DNA of 64,000 nucleotides from an uncultured Bacteroides sp. (GCA_949300425.1 CASGED010000021.1:16957-80956); one strand, 5' to 3'. Positions 47,693-55,250 are shown, counted from the stretch's first letter. Notes: a model not told the origin generated them from the letters alone. Program-made: numbers and translations.

Positions 47693-48847
47693 TTACCAAC
47701 TTAACCTGTCATATTCTACATTTTCTTTTTTTTCTCCTCCAGACAAGGGATTATCCACATAAAGTAAAAGCGCATCAGAAGTAGTACACCATCCGGTTAG
47801 TAAGCTGTAACGTTTGGATGCTAATTCACTTTCCCCAATAACAGAAAAATGATTATCTAATACTGTTAAATAAAATTTCCTTCCTGATAATATTTCACCT
47901 AATCTCTTTGATGTATCATAAGTTTCTTCTTTTACTTGTAACCTAATATACATGTCACGATCCGGCAAATATCTTACTTCATAAAAATGGGAGTTAACGA
48001 CACCATGTTTTTCCCATTTTGCATAATCTTTTCGAGACTCACATTTATCAGCCTTATTCTTACAGTAGCTACTATAGGCCTCATACACTTTGGTTTCTTT
48101 GCTCATTCTATCCATTACATATATATGGGACTCTACCGGATAATTATAGATGATTTTATCGGGGGTAAAAGTAATATTGGGTCTATCCATATTTGCATAT
48201 TCCCCATTTCCAACTTCGGGTACATCTACAGATAAATGCAAGGGATAAATTATTTGAGGGACAGAGTCAGACAGAAAGATTTCGCGGACTTCGAACGAGA
48301 CAGGATTTGTATCAGCATTTCTTATTCCAAAAAGCAAAGAACAACGAGAACGGTCATAATACAAATCCGTTGTAGAGATAGCATAATTACGTTCAACCAT
48401 TACAGACTGACCAGAAGACAATCCTAATGGAAGTTCTATTTTTTTTAGCACCTCCCCATTTCGGTTCAACAAGATGGCGTTTTGAGTAGCATCAACTACC
48501 CATATCGAATCCTGAGAACAGATAAACAAACCTGTTATTGGTCTAATGACAGATGAAGTCCCTTCTGTTTTAAAAGATATTTGAGTCGCTTCGCCATTTT
48601 TCAAATTAAAACAGTCTAAGGCATGTAGTTTAGAATTATACCCGTATAACCAATCTATAGAATCATGGTAATAAGTAGACAAATAATATGATTTCAGATT
48701 TAATATGTCGGACTCTGGGATAACATGATTTTCAATCTTTAAATCTTTTATAGGCGAGGTTTCAATTCGCACTTTTTTTTCATCTGTAGAATTACAAGCT
48801 GCCAAGAAAAAAAATAAGCATATACATATAAGTTCTTGAATTTTCAT
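47693..48847 (-). CDS. DUF4221-like propeller lipoprotein
   Basis: A 384-aa lipoprotein (ICLFFFLAACNST) with the features YYLSTYYHDSIDWLYGYNSKLHALDCFNL, VDATQNAILLNRNGEVLKKIEL, YNYPVESHIYVMDR and a closing blade FYLTVLDNHFSVIGESELASKRY. It is clearly paralogous to the 59858 protein (same order and motifs). It lies downstream of the NVEALA gene 48970-49221, across a 9-bp-stem hairpin. Confidence 0.8.
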   Translation of the reverse strand: MKIQELICICLFFFLAACNSTDEKKVRIETSPIKDLKIENHVIPESDILNLKSYYLSTYYHDSIDWLYGYNSKLHALDCFNLKNGEATQISFKTEGTSSVIRPITGLFICSQDSIWVVDATQNAILLNRNGEVLKKIELPLGLSSGQSVMVERNYAISTTDLYYDRSRCSLLFGIRNADTNPVSFEVREIFLSDSVPQIIYPLHLSVDVPEVGNGEYANMDRPNITFTPDKIIYNYPVESHIYVMDRMSKETKVYEAYSSYCKNKADKCESRKDYAKWEKHGVVNSHFYEVRYLPDRDMYIRLQVKEETYDTSKRLGEILSGRKFYLTVLDNHFSVIGESELASKRYSLLTGWCTTSDALLLYVDNPLSGGEKKENVEYDRLSW

Positions 48848-48872
48848 TTTTACAATATTTTAAAGTAGAAGC

Positions 48873-48929
48873 GAGTGTGCCCAAATAGAAATAAGAGATT
48901 ATTATTCCACTTTGCATTACGGCACACTC
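48873..48929 (-). promoter_or_regulatory. Hairpin downstream of NVEALA gene
   Basis: GAGTGTGCC (48873-48881) and GGCACACTC (48921-48929) form a perfect 9-bp stem around a 39-nt loop, between the NVEALA stop and the DUF4221-like ATG. The GTGTGCC/GGCACAC core is shared with the hairpin at 53139. Confidence 0.65.
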
Positions 48930-48969
48930 TGATTTTCATTTCTTACAGTCTTGAATAGTATTAATAAGC

Positions 48970-49221
48970 TCAGTGACAATAGCTTATACTCCAACACTCC
49001 GGTCTGTCAGCACTTGAAGTTTTACATTCATTTCCGCCATTGTAATCTGGGCAAGGAAACAGACGATAGGGTGAAGAACCTTCTCCCCGAGCCAACGCTT
49101 CCACATTAGCCAAAGCGGTATCCGACAGCGTTGCTTCTTCTTTCTGGCCGGCATAAACGCCATATCCTGCCACGGCTGCGAATGCGGCAACCATAGTGAC
49201 TTTTAAAATAAACTTTTTCAT
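48970..49221 (-). CDS. NVEALA secreted peptide (4 Cys tail)
   Basis: An 83-aa precursor whose first 47 residues (MKKFILKVTMVAAFAAVAG...LSDTALANVEALARGE) are almost those of the 46441 peptide. The tail GSSPYRLFPCPDYN..ECKTSSADRPECWSISYCH is unrelated and has four cysteines. Upstream it carries the conserved leader motif and then a 3' remnant of a DUF1573 gene, showing that this cassette was copied together with its flank. Confidence 0.88.
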   Translation of the reverse strand: MKKFILKVTMVAAFAAVAGYGVYAGQKEEATLSDTALANVEALARGEGSSPYRLFPCPDYNGGNECKTSSADRPECWSISYCH

Positions 49222-49260
49222 TGCATTTTATGTTTACAAGTTAGTTATTCATTTTCATTC

Positions 49261-49300
49261 TCCGTATGTATCCTTTCAACGGGCAAGCAAGCGTATTGCC
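49261..49300 (-). promoter_or_regulatory. Conserved NVEALA leader motif, copy 3
   Basis: Same sequence as copy 2: two tandem small stem-loops (GGCAA..TTGC and CCGT..ACGG) with the loop sequence TGAAAGGATA. Confidence 0.65.
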
Positions 49301-49375
49301 AATTATTCATACATAGATTTTGATACACTCCTCCTTTCTATTTTTAGTGGTTATAAAGGTTTATTTCCTCATTTC

Positions 49376-49423
49376 TCATTCCGCATACCCTTTGACGATT
49401 AAGCGCAAAGGAGCTTCCGCCGC
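49376..49423 (-). pseudogene. 3' tail of a thioredoxin-DUF1573 gene
   Basis: The codons AAEAPLRLIVKGYAE plus stop match the C-terminus of the 46823 protein. The remaining gene is missing; upstream (49424-49527) I see nothing further. It marks the end of the duplicated NVEALA cassette. Confidence 0.8.
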
Positions 49424-49527
49424 ATCCTATCCAATAACTTGCTTTCATTGTCTTGTCATTTGGTTCATTTCCTTTTCCATCAGATGAGGCCATTCAAATC
49501 CAAATGCGTATAGCTTATATATTCTTT

Positions 49528-50607
49528 TTAATTGATTATACACTTTACCAATTCCAATTCTCCTTTATTCGCCAATGCATACAAGTTCTTATCATCATCC
49601 GATACGCAAAAAAGGGTAATGGAAGTATCCAAAAAAAGCTTGTCTACAGGTTCTCCATCCCACGATAGGCGGTAAATGACATCGGCTTCGAAAGCTTTCA
49701 TCTGAGCCTCCCGGAAACTTTTACCCGAATATAACAAGTATATATACCGTTCGGTAGCATAGGCACTGATAAAACTCATTTTATTGTCCGCACTGATGGG
49801 AGCGGAAAACGAATTTGCGGTTTCTTCCGTCCTATAAGTGGGATAGCCTCCAATCCATTCGTAAGTCTTGTTTATTTGGTTATCTGATACGGAGAAGAGC
49901 ATAAAAATAGGGGCGCTGTCGATGGCATACAGAAATTTGTCATGCGATTTGTTGGAGCACACCGTCCCTTGATACGCCATGCCACGTAGTCGGTTCGATG
50001 TCATTCGTTCGTGTTGGTCCCGATACGGATATTCAAAGAAGTAACTTGTTTGTTGCGTTGGTCCGGACAGACTCAACATGCCTTCTTCATAAAAGCCCAA
50101 TCCCAAATAGTTGTCGCATCGGGTAGCATACAGTTTCATTCGGAATTTCGATGTTGTATCTTTCATTATGACAGGATAACCCTCTTCCCATCTTTTAACT
50201 TGTCCAAGGTTTATTTCCCGCAACTCTCTTCTGTACGAATCCCATGCACCAAGAACAGAATCATTGTTCATTTTGCAGACAGAACCGATTTGAAGAAATT
50301 CATTTCCAGCGTTTCCTCGTTTGCCGAAGCGGTATGTCTTACACTGGTCAGCGAGGTCTATCAGCCAAAACAGATTTTCTGTCTTTGCGTCATGAATGAA
50401 CAGCGAAGAGTCTGCATAAAGCATTTGGACAGGACCGCCTAAAATCAGTTCTTCATCCATGCAGGAAACTGACTTCAGTTCTCGCGCAATGGTGAATGAC
50501 CGCTCCCAATCCTCCCATTTCCTACGCTCGCTTTGACCACAAGATGTCAATAGCACAGAAAATGCCAACAAGAGATAACACCTACCGAAAGTTTGTATTC
50601 GAGTCAT
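49528..50607 (-). CDS. 6-bladed beta-propeller lipoprotein
   Basis: A 359-aa lipoprotein (LAFSVLLTSCGQ) with signature RFGKRGNAGNEFLQIGS and repeats VIYRLSWDGEPVDKLFLDTSITLFCVSDDDKNLYAL. It is paralogous to 58751 (GRSYRD..R..R.MAYQG, YSGKS..EA). It is the second gene after NVEALA 50676-50906. Its C-terminal 19 codons also survive as a remnant at 41436. Confidence 0.8.
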   Translation of the reverse strand: MTRIQTFGRCYLLLAFSVLLTSCGQSERRKWEDWERSFTIARELKSVSCMDEELILGGPVQMLYADSSLFIHDAKTENLFWLIDLADQCKTYRFGKRGNAGNEFLQIGSVCKMNNDSVLGAWDSYRRELREINLGQVKRWEEGYPVIMKDTTSKFRMKLYATRCDNYLGLGFYEEGMLSLSGPTQQTSYFFEYPYRDQHERMTSNRLRGMAYQGTVCSNKSHDKFLYAIDSAPIFMLFSVSDNQINKTYEWIGGYPTYRTEETANSFSAPISADNKMSFISAYATERYIYLLYSGKSFREAQMKAFEADVIYRLSWDGEPVDKLFLDTSITLFCVSDDDKNLYALANKGELELVKCIIN

Positions 50608-50626
50608 ATTTACTTAATTTTAGGCA

Positions 50627-50656
50627 GTGAAGAGAATGACAAATCACCCTCTCCAC
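50627..50656 (-). promoter_or_regulatory. Hairpin downstream of NVEALA gene
   Basis: GTGAAGAGAATGA (from 50627) pairs imperfectly with TCACCCTCTCCAC (ending 50656) between the NVEALA stop and the next ATG. Confidence 0.5.
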
Positions 50657-50675
50657 TTACTCAATTGCTGCTAAT

Positions 50676-50906
50676 TTAAGCCACGCGCCTCCCGTCAATT
50701 TTGTATCCGTCAGAAAACACAATACAAGTTCCAGTAGAACCCATACAGATAGCTTCGATGTCAACTTCCCCATAAGCCAACGCTTCTACATTAGCCAAAG
50801 CGGTTTCCGACAAGGCGGCTTCTTTTTCTTGGTTGGCATAAACGCCATATCCTGCCACGGCTGCGAATGCGGCAACCATAGCGGCTTTTAGAATGATTTT
50901 TTTCAT
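50676..50906 (-). CDS. NVEALA secreted peptide (2 Cys tail)
   Basis: A 76-aa precursor: signal MKKIILKAAMVAAFAAVAG, YANQEKEA, LSETALANVEALAYGE, then the tail VDIEAICMGSTGTCIVFSDG ending RRVA with two cysteines. The conserved leader is preceded by a long upstream block (50907-51103) shared with the 53209 gene. Even cysteine number again. Confidence 0.88.
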   Translation of the reverse strand: MKKIILKAAMVAAFAAVAGYGVYANQEKEAALSETALANVEALAYGEVDIEAICMGSTGTCIVFSDGYKIDGRRVA

Positions 50907-50945
50907 TGTATTCTATTTTAAATCATTAGTATTCAATATTTTTCT

Positions 50946-51089
50946 TCCGTATGTATCCTTTCAACGGACAGGCAAGCGTATTGCCTCATTGGAATTAATT
51001 TACTATCTTCGCCGCCGACCTCCTTTCTTTAGTGGGTTATGGGGATGAGCGGGGACGCCACCTCTGAAACCGGACGTTTGCCCGCTCAT
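50946..51089 (-). promoter_or_regulatory. Extended conserved NVEALA leader, copy 4
   Basis: It contains the two-stem motif (TCCGT..ACGGA, GGCAA..TTGCC; 50946-50985), an invariant stretch with AAAGGAGG, and an upstream hairpin ATGAGCGGG/CCCGCTCAT (51045-51053 with 51081-51089). The same block occurs at 53495-53642 with paired changes in the upper hairpin. It fills the gap between the DUF1573 gene and this NVEALA gene. Confidence 0.7.
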
Positions 51090-51103
51090 TCCTTTCTAAT
51101 TCT

Positions 51104-51973
51104 TCAAACAGCTTCTCCTTCCAATATAAATTCAACAGGTGAATTTTTCGTGTTACAATGTATCAGTACGTTTCTTTCAAAAGCCTCCGGATGTTCTGCT
51201 TTATAGGAAACATTGATTCGGAGTGTGTCATTTACGTTTATTTCTTTTGATAACGGTGTCGCTAATGTACATTCACATGATGTAGTGACATCATATACTA
51301 TTAGAGGGATGGGACCTTTATTTACAAGCTGTATGCACGTATCCTTTTTCTCTTCCCAATCAAAAAATCCTAATTTAATGCTTTGGTCATCTAGGAAAAC
51401 AATTTGGGCATATTGCTTTGATGATTTATTATGAATAGGAATACCCTTTAGAAGATCCAAATAGAGCTGCCTCACGTTATGATTATAGATAGGATTGCCT
51501 ATTAATATGACTTTGTTTGTAGAATCCAGCAAGAAAGTTTGAAAGTTTAAGTCATGAGGGAACTTGTTCCTTTTATTTAACTCATCTTTGTTGTCAAAAC
51601 ACATTGGGTAATCAAACTTTTCATCTTTCAATTTGATTTTTATTTCTCGTGTATTATTGGGATGTAGAAAAAATAAGAATGAAGTATTTTGATGAGATAT
51701 AGAATCAACTTCAGACATAAATTCTTTCCATTTTGACAAGTTTAATTTACAACTACTACAGCCAATGGAATCTATATATGTCAGCACTTTATAATTTGAA
51801 CCTGATATTGTAAAATCCGTACTTTGCTCACCGTATATAGTAAATGTGGGATTATCGGGGAATTTTATTTCTTTATTTGACCACTCTTTTACAAGTTTTT
51901 CACTATAAGAACTTTGGCACGAATTTACCAATAAGCATGTCAAAGCTACTACTATGTAACCAATATTTTTCAT
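51104..51973 (-). CDS. Thioredoxin-like / DUF1573 fusion lipoprotein
   Basis: A 289-aa lipoprotein (LTCLLVNSCQS, Cys19) with CxxC in DSIGCSSCKLNL (Cys72, Cys75), FLLDSTNKVILIGNPIYNH, and DUF1573 with the variant TTSCECT. It is more AT-rich than its paralogs. It lies between the propeller gene 51985 and the NVEALA gene 50676, repeating the order propeller, thiol protein, NVEALA. Confidence 0.85.
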   Translation of the reverse strand: MKNIGYIVVALTCLLVNSCQSSYSEKLVKEWSNKEIKFPDNPTFTIYGEQSTDFTISGSNYKVLTYIDSIGCSSCKLNLSKWKEFMSEVDSISHQNTSFLFFLHPNNTREIKIKLKDEKFDYPMCFDNKDELNKRNKFPHDLNFQTFLLDSTNKVILIGNPIYNHNVRQLYLDLLKGIPIHNKSSKQYAQIVFLDDQSIKLGFFDWEEKKDTCIQLVNKGPIPLIVYDVTTSCECTLATPLSKEINVNDTLRINVSYKAEHPEAFERNVLIHCNTKNSPVEFILEGEAV

Positions 51974-51984
51974 ACTATGGACAG

Positions 51985-53115
51985 TTATTTAAAATAGTAC
52001 CGTACGAGACAAGGATTCTCATCATCTTTCAACGATACTAAGCTTGCATAATCTTCTTTTGACAAATAAGGAAGGAAAGGTTCGTGAGCATCGGTCGGAT
52101 ATAAAACCGAAAGCAAATACTCATCGGTCAATAAAAGCGGACGTAAACGCATGCCCTCAACGCTGTTGTCAAAGATATAGGGCTGACCGTCAGCCTTGTC
52201 GTAAAACACGTTTATGAAATGGTCATTGATTCCTAAACCTTTTTGAAGGGCCACAAAATAATAGCAACCGTTCTGAAATTGCGTTTGCATACAGAATGGT
52301 AGAGTACCATCAGCAAGATCACTTAGTATTTGTTCATTCCGTTGACCGTCATTTCCTATATGCAGATATTTCTGTATTAGCTTGCCACTGATGTCTTGGT
52401 TTCTAAAATCCCATTGATAGGTGGGAATCAAACCGCTTGTCGTTACTTTATACACTACATTCTGATAGGCAGTTGTGAAATACAGGCTGTCGGAATATTC
52501 ATAGAAAGGTTTCATTCTGCCCATATCCAAAATCCGGTCGTTGTGCCAGTAACCTGTAACAGGTTTTACAGTAGCTTTCTCAACGAGCGTAATACCTTCT
52601 TCTGCTTCGTTCACACATGACCATAAAGCATAACAATCCCCGCCCAAACAAGCCAATGAATAGTAATTGGGCTTTATAGGCAATACCTTTTTCTCAATGT
52701 AGCGCCCGTCCTCTTCATGCAGTTGCAAATAACCATAAGGACTAAGCAAGATGACGTGTTTTTGTGGCCTGTCAAGTGTAAAATCATAAATCAGTTGATA
52801 TTCCCCCGGTCCGTCTCCTTTTTGGGATATTTGTCTGGAAAACCTGCCTGATTTGTCGAAGACATATAAAGCCGGACGCTTGCTATCAAACACGTAGATG
52901 TCATCTCCCGACAGCATTAGTTTATCTATGCCTATCAGCAAACAACTATCGTTGGTTTCCAATGGAATGACATCGATTCTTGAGAATACGTCCGAAAATG
53001 TCGCAGTTTTGTCTGTCAGGTTGACCGTCAACGACAGACATTCTTCTTTGACTTTAGGCACTTGACATGAGACTAATAGGCCAATTACCAGCCAACAAAA
53101 TTGTTCCTTTTTCAT
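51985..53115 (-). CDS. 6-bladed beta-propeller lipoprotein (duplicate of 62190)
   Basis: A 376-aa lipoprotein (LVIGLLVSCQV) with signature KGDGPGEYQLIYDF and LSPYGYLQLHEEDGRYIEKKVLP. It is almost identical over most of its length to the protein at 62190, while the signal region and flanks differ. That indicates recent duplication or gene conversion within the array. It follows NVEALA 53209 across a 13-bp-stem hairpin. Confidence 0.85.
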   Translation of the reverse strand: MKKEQFCWLVIGLLVSCQVPKVKEECLSLTVNLTDKTATFSDVFSRIDVIPLETNDSCLLIGIDKLMLSGDDIYVFDSKRPALYVFDKSGRFSRQISQKGDGPGEYQLIYDFTLDRPQKHVILLSPYGYLQLHEEDGRYIEKKVLPIKPNYYSLACLGGDCYALWSCVNEAEEGITLVEKATVKPVTGYWHNDRILDMGRMKPFYEYSDSLYFTTAYQNVVYKVTTSGLIPTYQWDFRNQDISGKLIQKYLHIGNDGQRNEQILSDLADGTLPFCMQTQFQNGCYYFVALQKGLGINDHFINVFYDKADGQPYIFDNSVEGMRLRPLLLTDEYLLSVLYPTDAHEPFLPYLSKEDYASLVSLKDDENPCLVRYYFK

Positions 53116-53138
53116 AGATTTACAATCGGCAATGAATT

Positions 53139-53196
53139 AAAGATGTGTGCCCAAAGACATCAAGTCTCTCTTTAAAATGATTTGGCACACATCTTT
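53139..53196 (-). promoter_or_regulatory. Strong hairpin downstream of NVEALA gene
   Basis: AAAGATGTGTGCC (53139-53151) pairs perfectly over 13 bp with GGCACACATCTTT (53184-53196), loop 32 nt. It lies between the NVEALA stop and the propeller start. Confidence 0.75.
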
Positions 53197-53208
53197 TTAT
53201 ATTTAAAA

Positions 53209-53463
53209 TCAACATCTGCAATTATCTGATTGATATCCGGTAAATGCACAATAACCAGAATTACTTCGTATCCAGCAGCGGCCTATGCCATCACTGCATG
53301 AACGAGAGCAAGTTATCGTAGCTTCATTCCTTGCCAACGCTTCCACATTTGCCAATGCGGTATCCGACAACGTTGCTTCTTTTTTCTGGCTGGCATAAAC
53401 GCCATATCCTGCTACAGCTGCGAATGCGGCAACCATAGCAGCTTTTGTTATGAATTTCTTCAT
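53209..53463 (-). CDS. NVEALA secreted peptide (6 Cys tail)
   Basis: An 84-aa precursor: signal MKKFITKAAMVAAFAAVAG, YASQKKEA, LSDTALANVEALARNE, then a tail with six cysteines (TITCSRSCSDGIGRCW, GYCAF, DNCRC). It is the second gene of the operon that starts beside the divergent regulator. The extended leader lies at 53495-53642. Confidence 0.88.
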   Translation of the reverse strand: MKKFITKAAMVAAFAAVAGYGVYASQKKEATLSDTALANVEALARNEATITCSRSCSDGIGRCWIRSNSGYCAFTGYQSDNCRC

Positions 53464-53494
53464 TTTATAAGTTCGTTATTCATTATTGTTCTTT

Positions 53495-53642
53495 TCCGTA
53501 TCTATCCTTTCAACGGAACCGGCAAACGTATTGCCTTATTGGAATTAATTTACTATCTTCGCCGCCGACCTCCTTTCTTTAGTGGGTTAATGGAATGGGC
53601 AGGGACGCCACTTCTGCAACCGGACGTTTGCCCGCTCATTCC
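53495..53642 (-). promoter_or_regulatory. Extended conserved NVEALA leader, copy 5
   Basis: The same architecture as copy 4. The two-stem motif (TTCCGT..ACGGAA, GGCAA..TTGCC) lies at 53495-53535, the invariant AAAGGAGG stretch in the middle, and the GC-rich hairpin with GGAATG/CATTCC ends at 53592-53642. A frameshift relative to copy 4 breaks the short reading frame, favouring an RNA function. Confidence 0.7.
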
Positions 53643-53668
53643 TTTTTCAATTGATGTACTGCGTTTTA

Positions 53669-53902
53669 CTATAAATTGTAAGTCGTAAAATAGAATTCTA
53701 CTTTATCTGAAGAAAAAGGACAATCAACACAACCGACTCCCATACAAATAATCTTATCTGTTGTTTCACCAGAAGCCAATGCCTCTATATTTTCTTTTAA
53801 TAAATCATTTGTTTGCTGAGATTTCTGTGTATTCGAAATGCCCAGTACTACTCCAAAGGCGACAACTATTGCCACCACCATCTTTAAAACTATTTTCTTC
53901 AT
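53669..53902 (-). CDS. NVEALA-like secreted peptide, divergent leader (3 Cys)
   Basis: A 77-aa precursor with a different hydrophobic leader (MKKIVLKMVVAIVVAFGVVLGIS), the motif LLKENIEALASGE in place of NVEALA, and a tail with three cysteines (KIICMGVGCVDCPFSS). It is the first gene of the minus-strand unit and lies divergent to the membrane regulator at 54086. The odd Cys count may allow dimerisation or a free thiol. Confidence 0.8.
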   Translation of the reverse strand: MKKIVLKMVVAIVVAFGVVLGISNTQKSQQTNDLLKENIEALASGETTDKIICMGVGCVDCPFSSDKVEFYFTTYNL

Positions 53903-54028
53903 TGTACGTATTGTTTAATTGTTTCTGCTGCGAAATTCCGATAAAACTTAGGAACTACCAAATATTTTTCCTCACTTTTTCTCATTTTGATTGATTTTCA
54001 GTTCAAAAAAGAGAAAGAGAGAGATTTT

Positions 54029-54061
54029 TTTGCTACTTCTATATAAATATTATTATTTTTA
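54029..54061 (+). promoter_or_regulatory. Possible promoter of the membrane regulator
   Basis: TTTG at 54029-54032 and TATTTTTA at 54054-54061, spacer 21 bp, one base off the TAnnTTTG consensus; the ATG is at 54086. The region 53903-54085 also must drive the divergent NVEALA unit, for which I see no perfect match. Confidence 0.4.
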
Positions 54062-54085
54062 TGCCCAATTTTAAAATACATTAAA

Positions 54086-55177
54086 ATGAAAAAAATGCAT
54101 CTTGTTATAAAATATAGTTACATCGGGATAAGTTTGGCTATTGTCTGGGTTATCAGTTTTTATGTGCATTCATTGGCGCAAGGGCGTTATGAAGATTATA
54201 AGCTTCAGGTGGAAGAAATATTAGAAATAGCGATGAAGCGGGAAATAGATAAGCGGGATACACATTCTTTTCCGGCATCTGTCAAATTGCACGGTAGTAA
54301 CACTTATGAAGAACTTCCTTCTGATACAATCATAAGAATAGGCATAGGAACGGGAGGGGGAGAAATTTCCTATTTGGTTCCCGCTTATAAATTGCATCAC
54401 AATATAGCTGATAATGGTATCACAAGTAGTTTTCATTCTGCTTCTCTTGTTAAAAATCCAATTGATGCAGAAATTTTTTATACCACATGGCACACATTGA
54501 TGCAGAACTATGCGAATTGTCAAAAAGACCAATGGCTGCGGGTAAGTTACACGGATTGGAACAATAACCGTATAGGCTTTTGTTTTCCTGATTCAGTCTT
54601 GCCACTTCAAGCCGACAGTATTTGTTCCGTATATGTCGGCAACCGTGGCGAATTGGAAGCAACTGTTTTTGCCAATCTGTCTTGGTATCATTTTCTAACT
54701 GCCTTAGAATGGTTAATAAGCATCGGAATATGGGCTATTGTGTTGGTTCCAATCCTATTTAAAAAGTCATTAAACAGATTTTATAACCGCTACTTGACAC
54801 GGGAAAAAGTAATCGAAAAAGTGGTGACTATAGAAAAAGAGAAGATTATTCCAATGAAACAATTGGAAATCAGTATAAAGAACTATCATTTGGGTAAAGG
54901 CATATTTTTCGATGCTACAAATCATAAACTGCAAACGCCACAAAAGGATATCGTATTGAAAACTCAAATAGCTTTCTCACTGCAATGCATTTTGGATGCT
55001 GAGAAATATAGTATTGACAAACAAGAGTTAACGCAGAAACTATGGCCTGAGGCACAAGACACAGATTTAAGCAACCGATTGTACAATGTAATTTACAATC
55101 TGCGTGTTATTCTAAAGACACACACGCCTTTTGACATCATATCCCAAAAGAATTGTTATTGTTTTGTAGAGCGATAG
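54086..55177 (+). CDS. Membrane-spanning winged-helix transcriptional regulator (ToxR/CadC-like layout)
   Basis: A 363-aa protein with TM1 at about 10-29, a periplasmic domain of about 170 residues, TM2 at about 203-225, then a short coiled segment (LTREKVIEKVVTIEKEKI). A C-terminal winged helix at about 260-363 resembles OmpR/PhoB output domains (KQELTQKLWPEAQDTDLSNRLYNVIYNLRVIL, ending ISQKNCYCFVER). The helix sits C-terminal, opposite to ToxR. It is the only plus-strand gene in the array and is divergent from the first NVEALA gene, so it probably senses a periplasmic state and controls these genes (inference). Confidence 0.8.
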   Translation: MKKMHLVIKYSYIGISLAIVWVISFYVHSLAQGRYEDYKLQVEEILEIAMKREIDKRDTHSFPASVKLHGSNTYEELPSDTIIRIGIGTGGGEISYLVPAYKLHHNIADNGITSSFHSASLVKNPIDAEIFYTTWHTLMQNYANCQKDQWLRVSYTDWNNNRIGFCFPDSVLPLQADSICSVYVGNRGELEATVFANLSWYHFLTALEWLISIGIWAIVLVPILFKKSLNRFYNRYLTREKVIEKVVTIEKEKIIPMKQLEISIKNYHLGKGIFFDATNHKLQTPQKDIVLKTQIAFSLQCILDAEKYSIDKQELTQKLWPEAQDTDLSNRLYNVIYNLRVILKTHTPFDIISQKNCYCFVER

Positions 55178-55192
55178 ACTAAATTTATGTAT

Positions 55193-55250
55193 GATTATCT
55201 TCTCCGCCATATAGGATTATCCTCTTTTCAATATCAGATTATCCTCTCTA
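55193..55250. repeat. 22-bp periodic GATTATCCTCT array (3 units)
   Basis: GATTATCTTCT (55193), GATTATCCTCT (55215) and GATTATCCTCT (55237) are direct repeats exactly 22 bp apart, starting 16 bp after the regulator stop. Confidence 0.85.
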
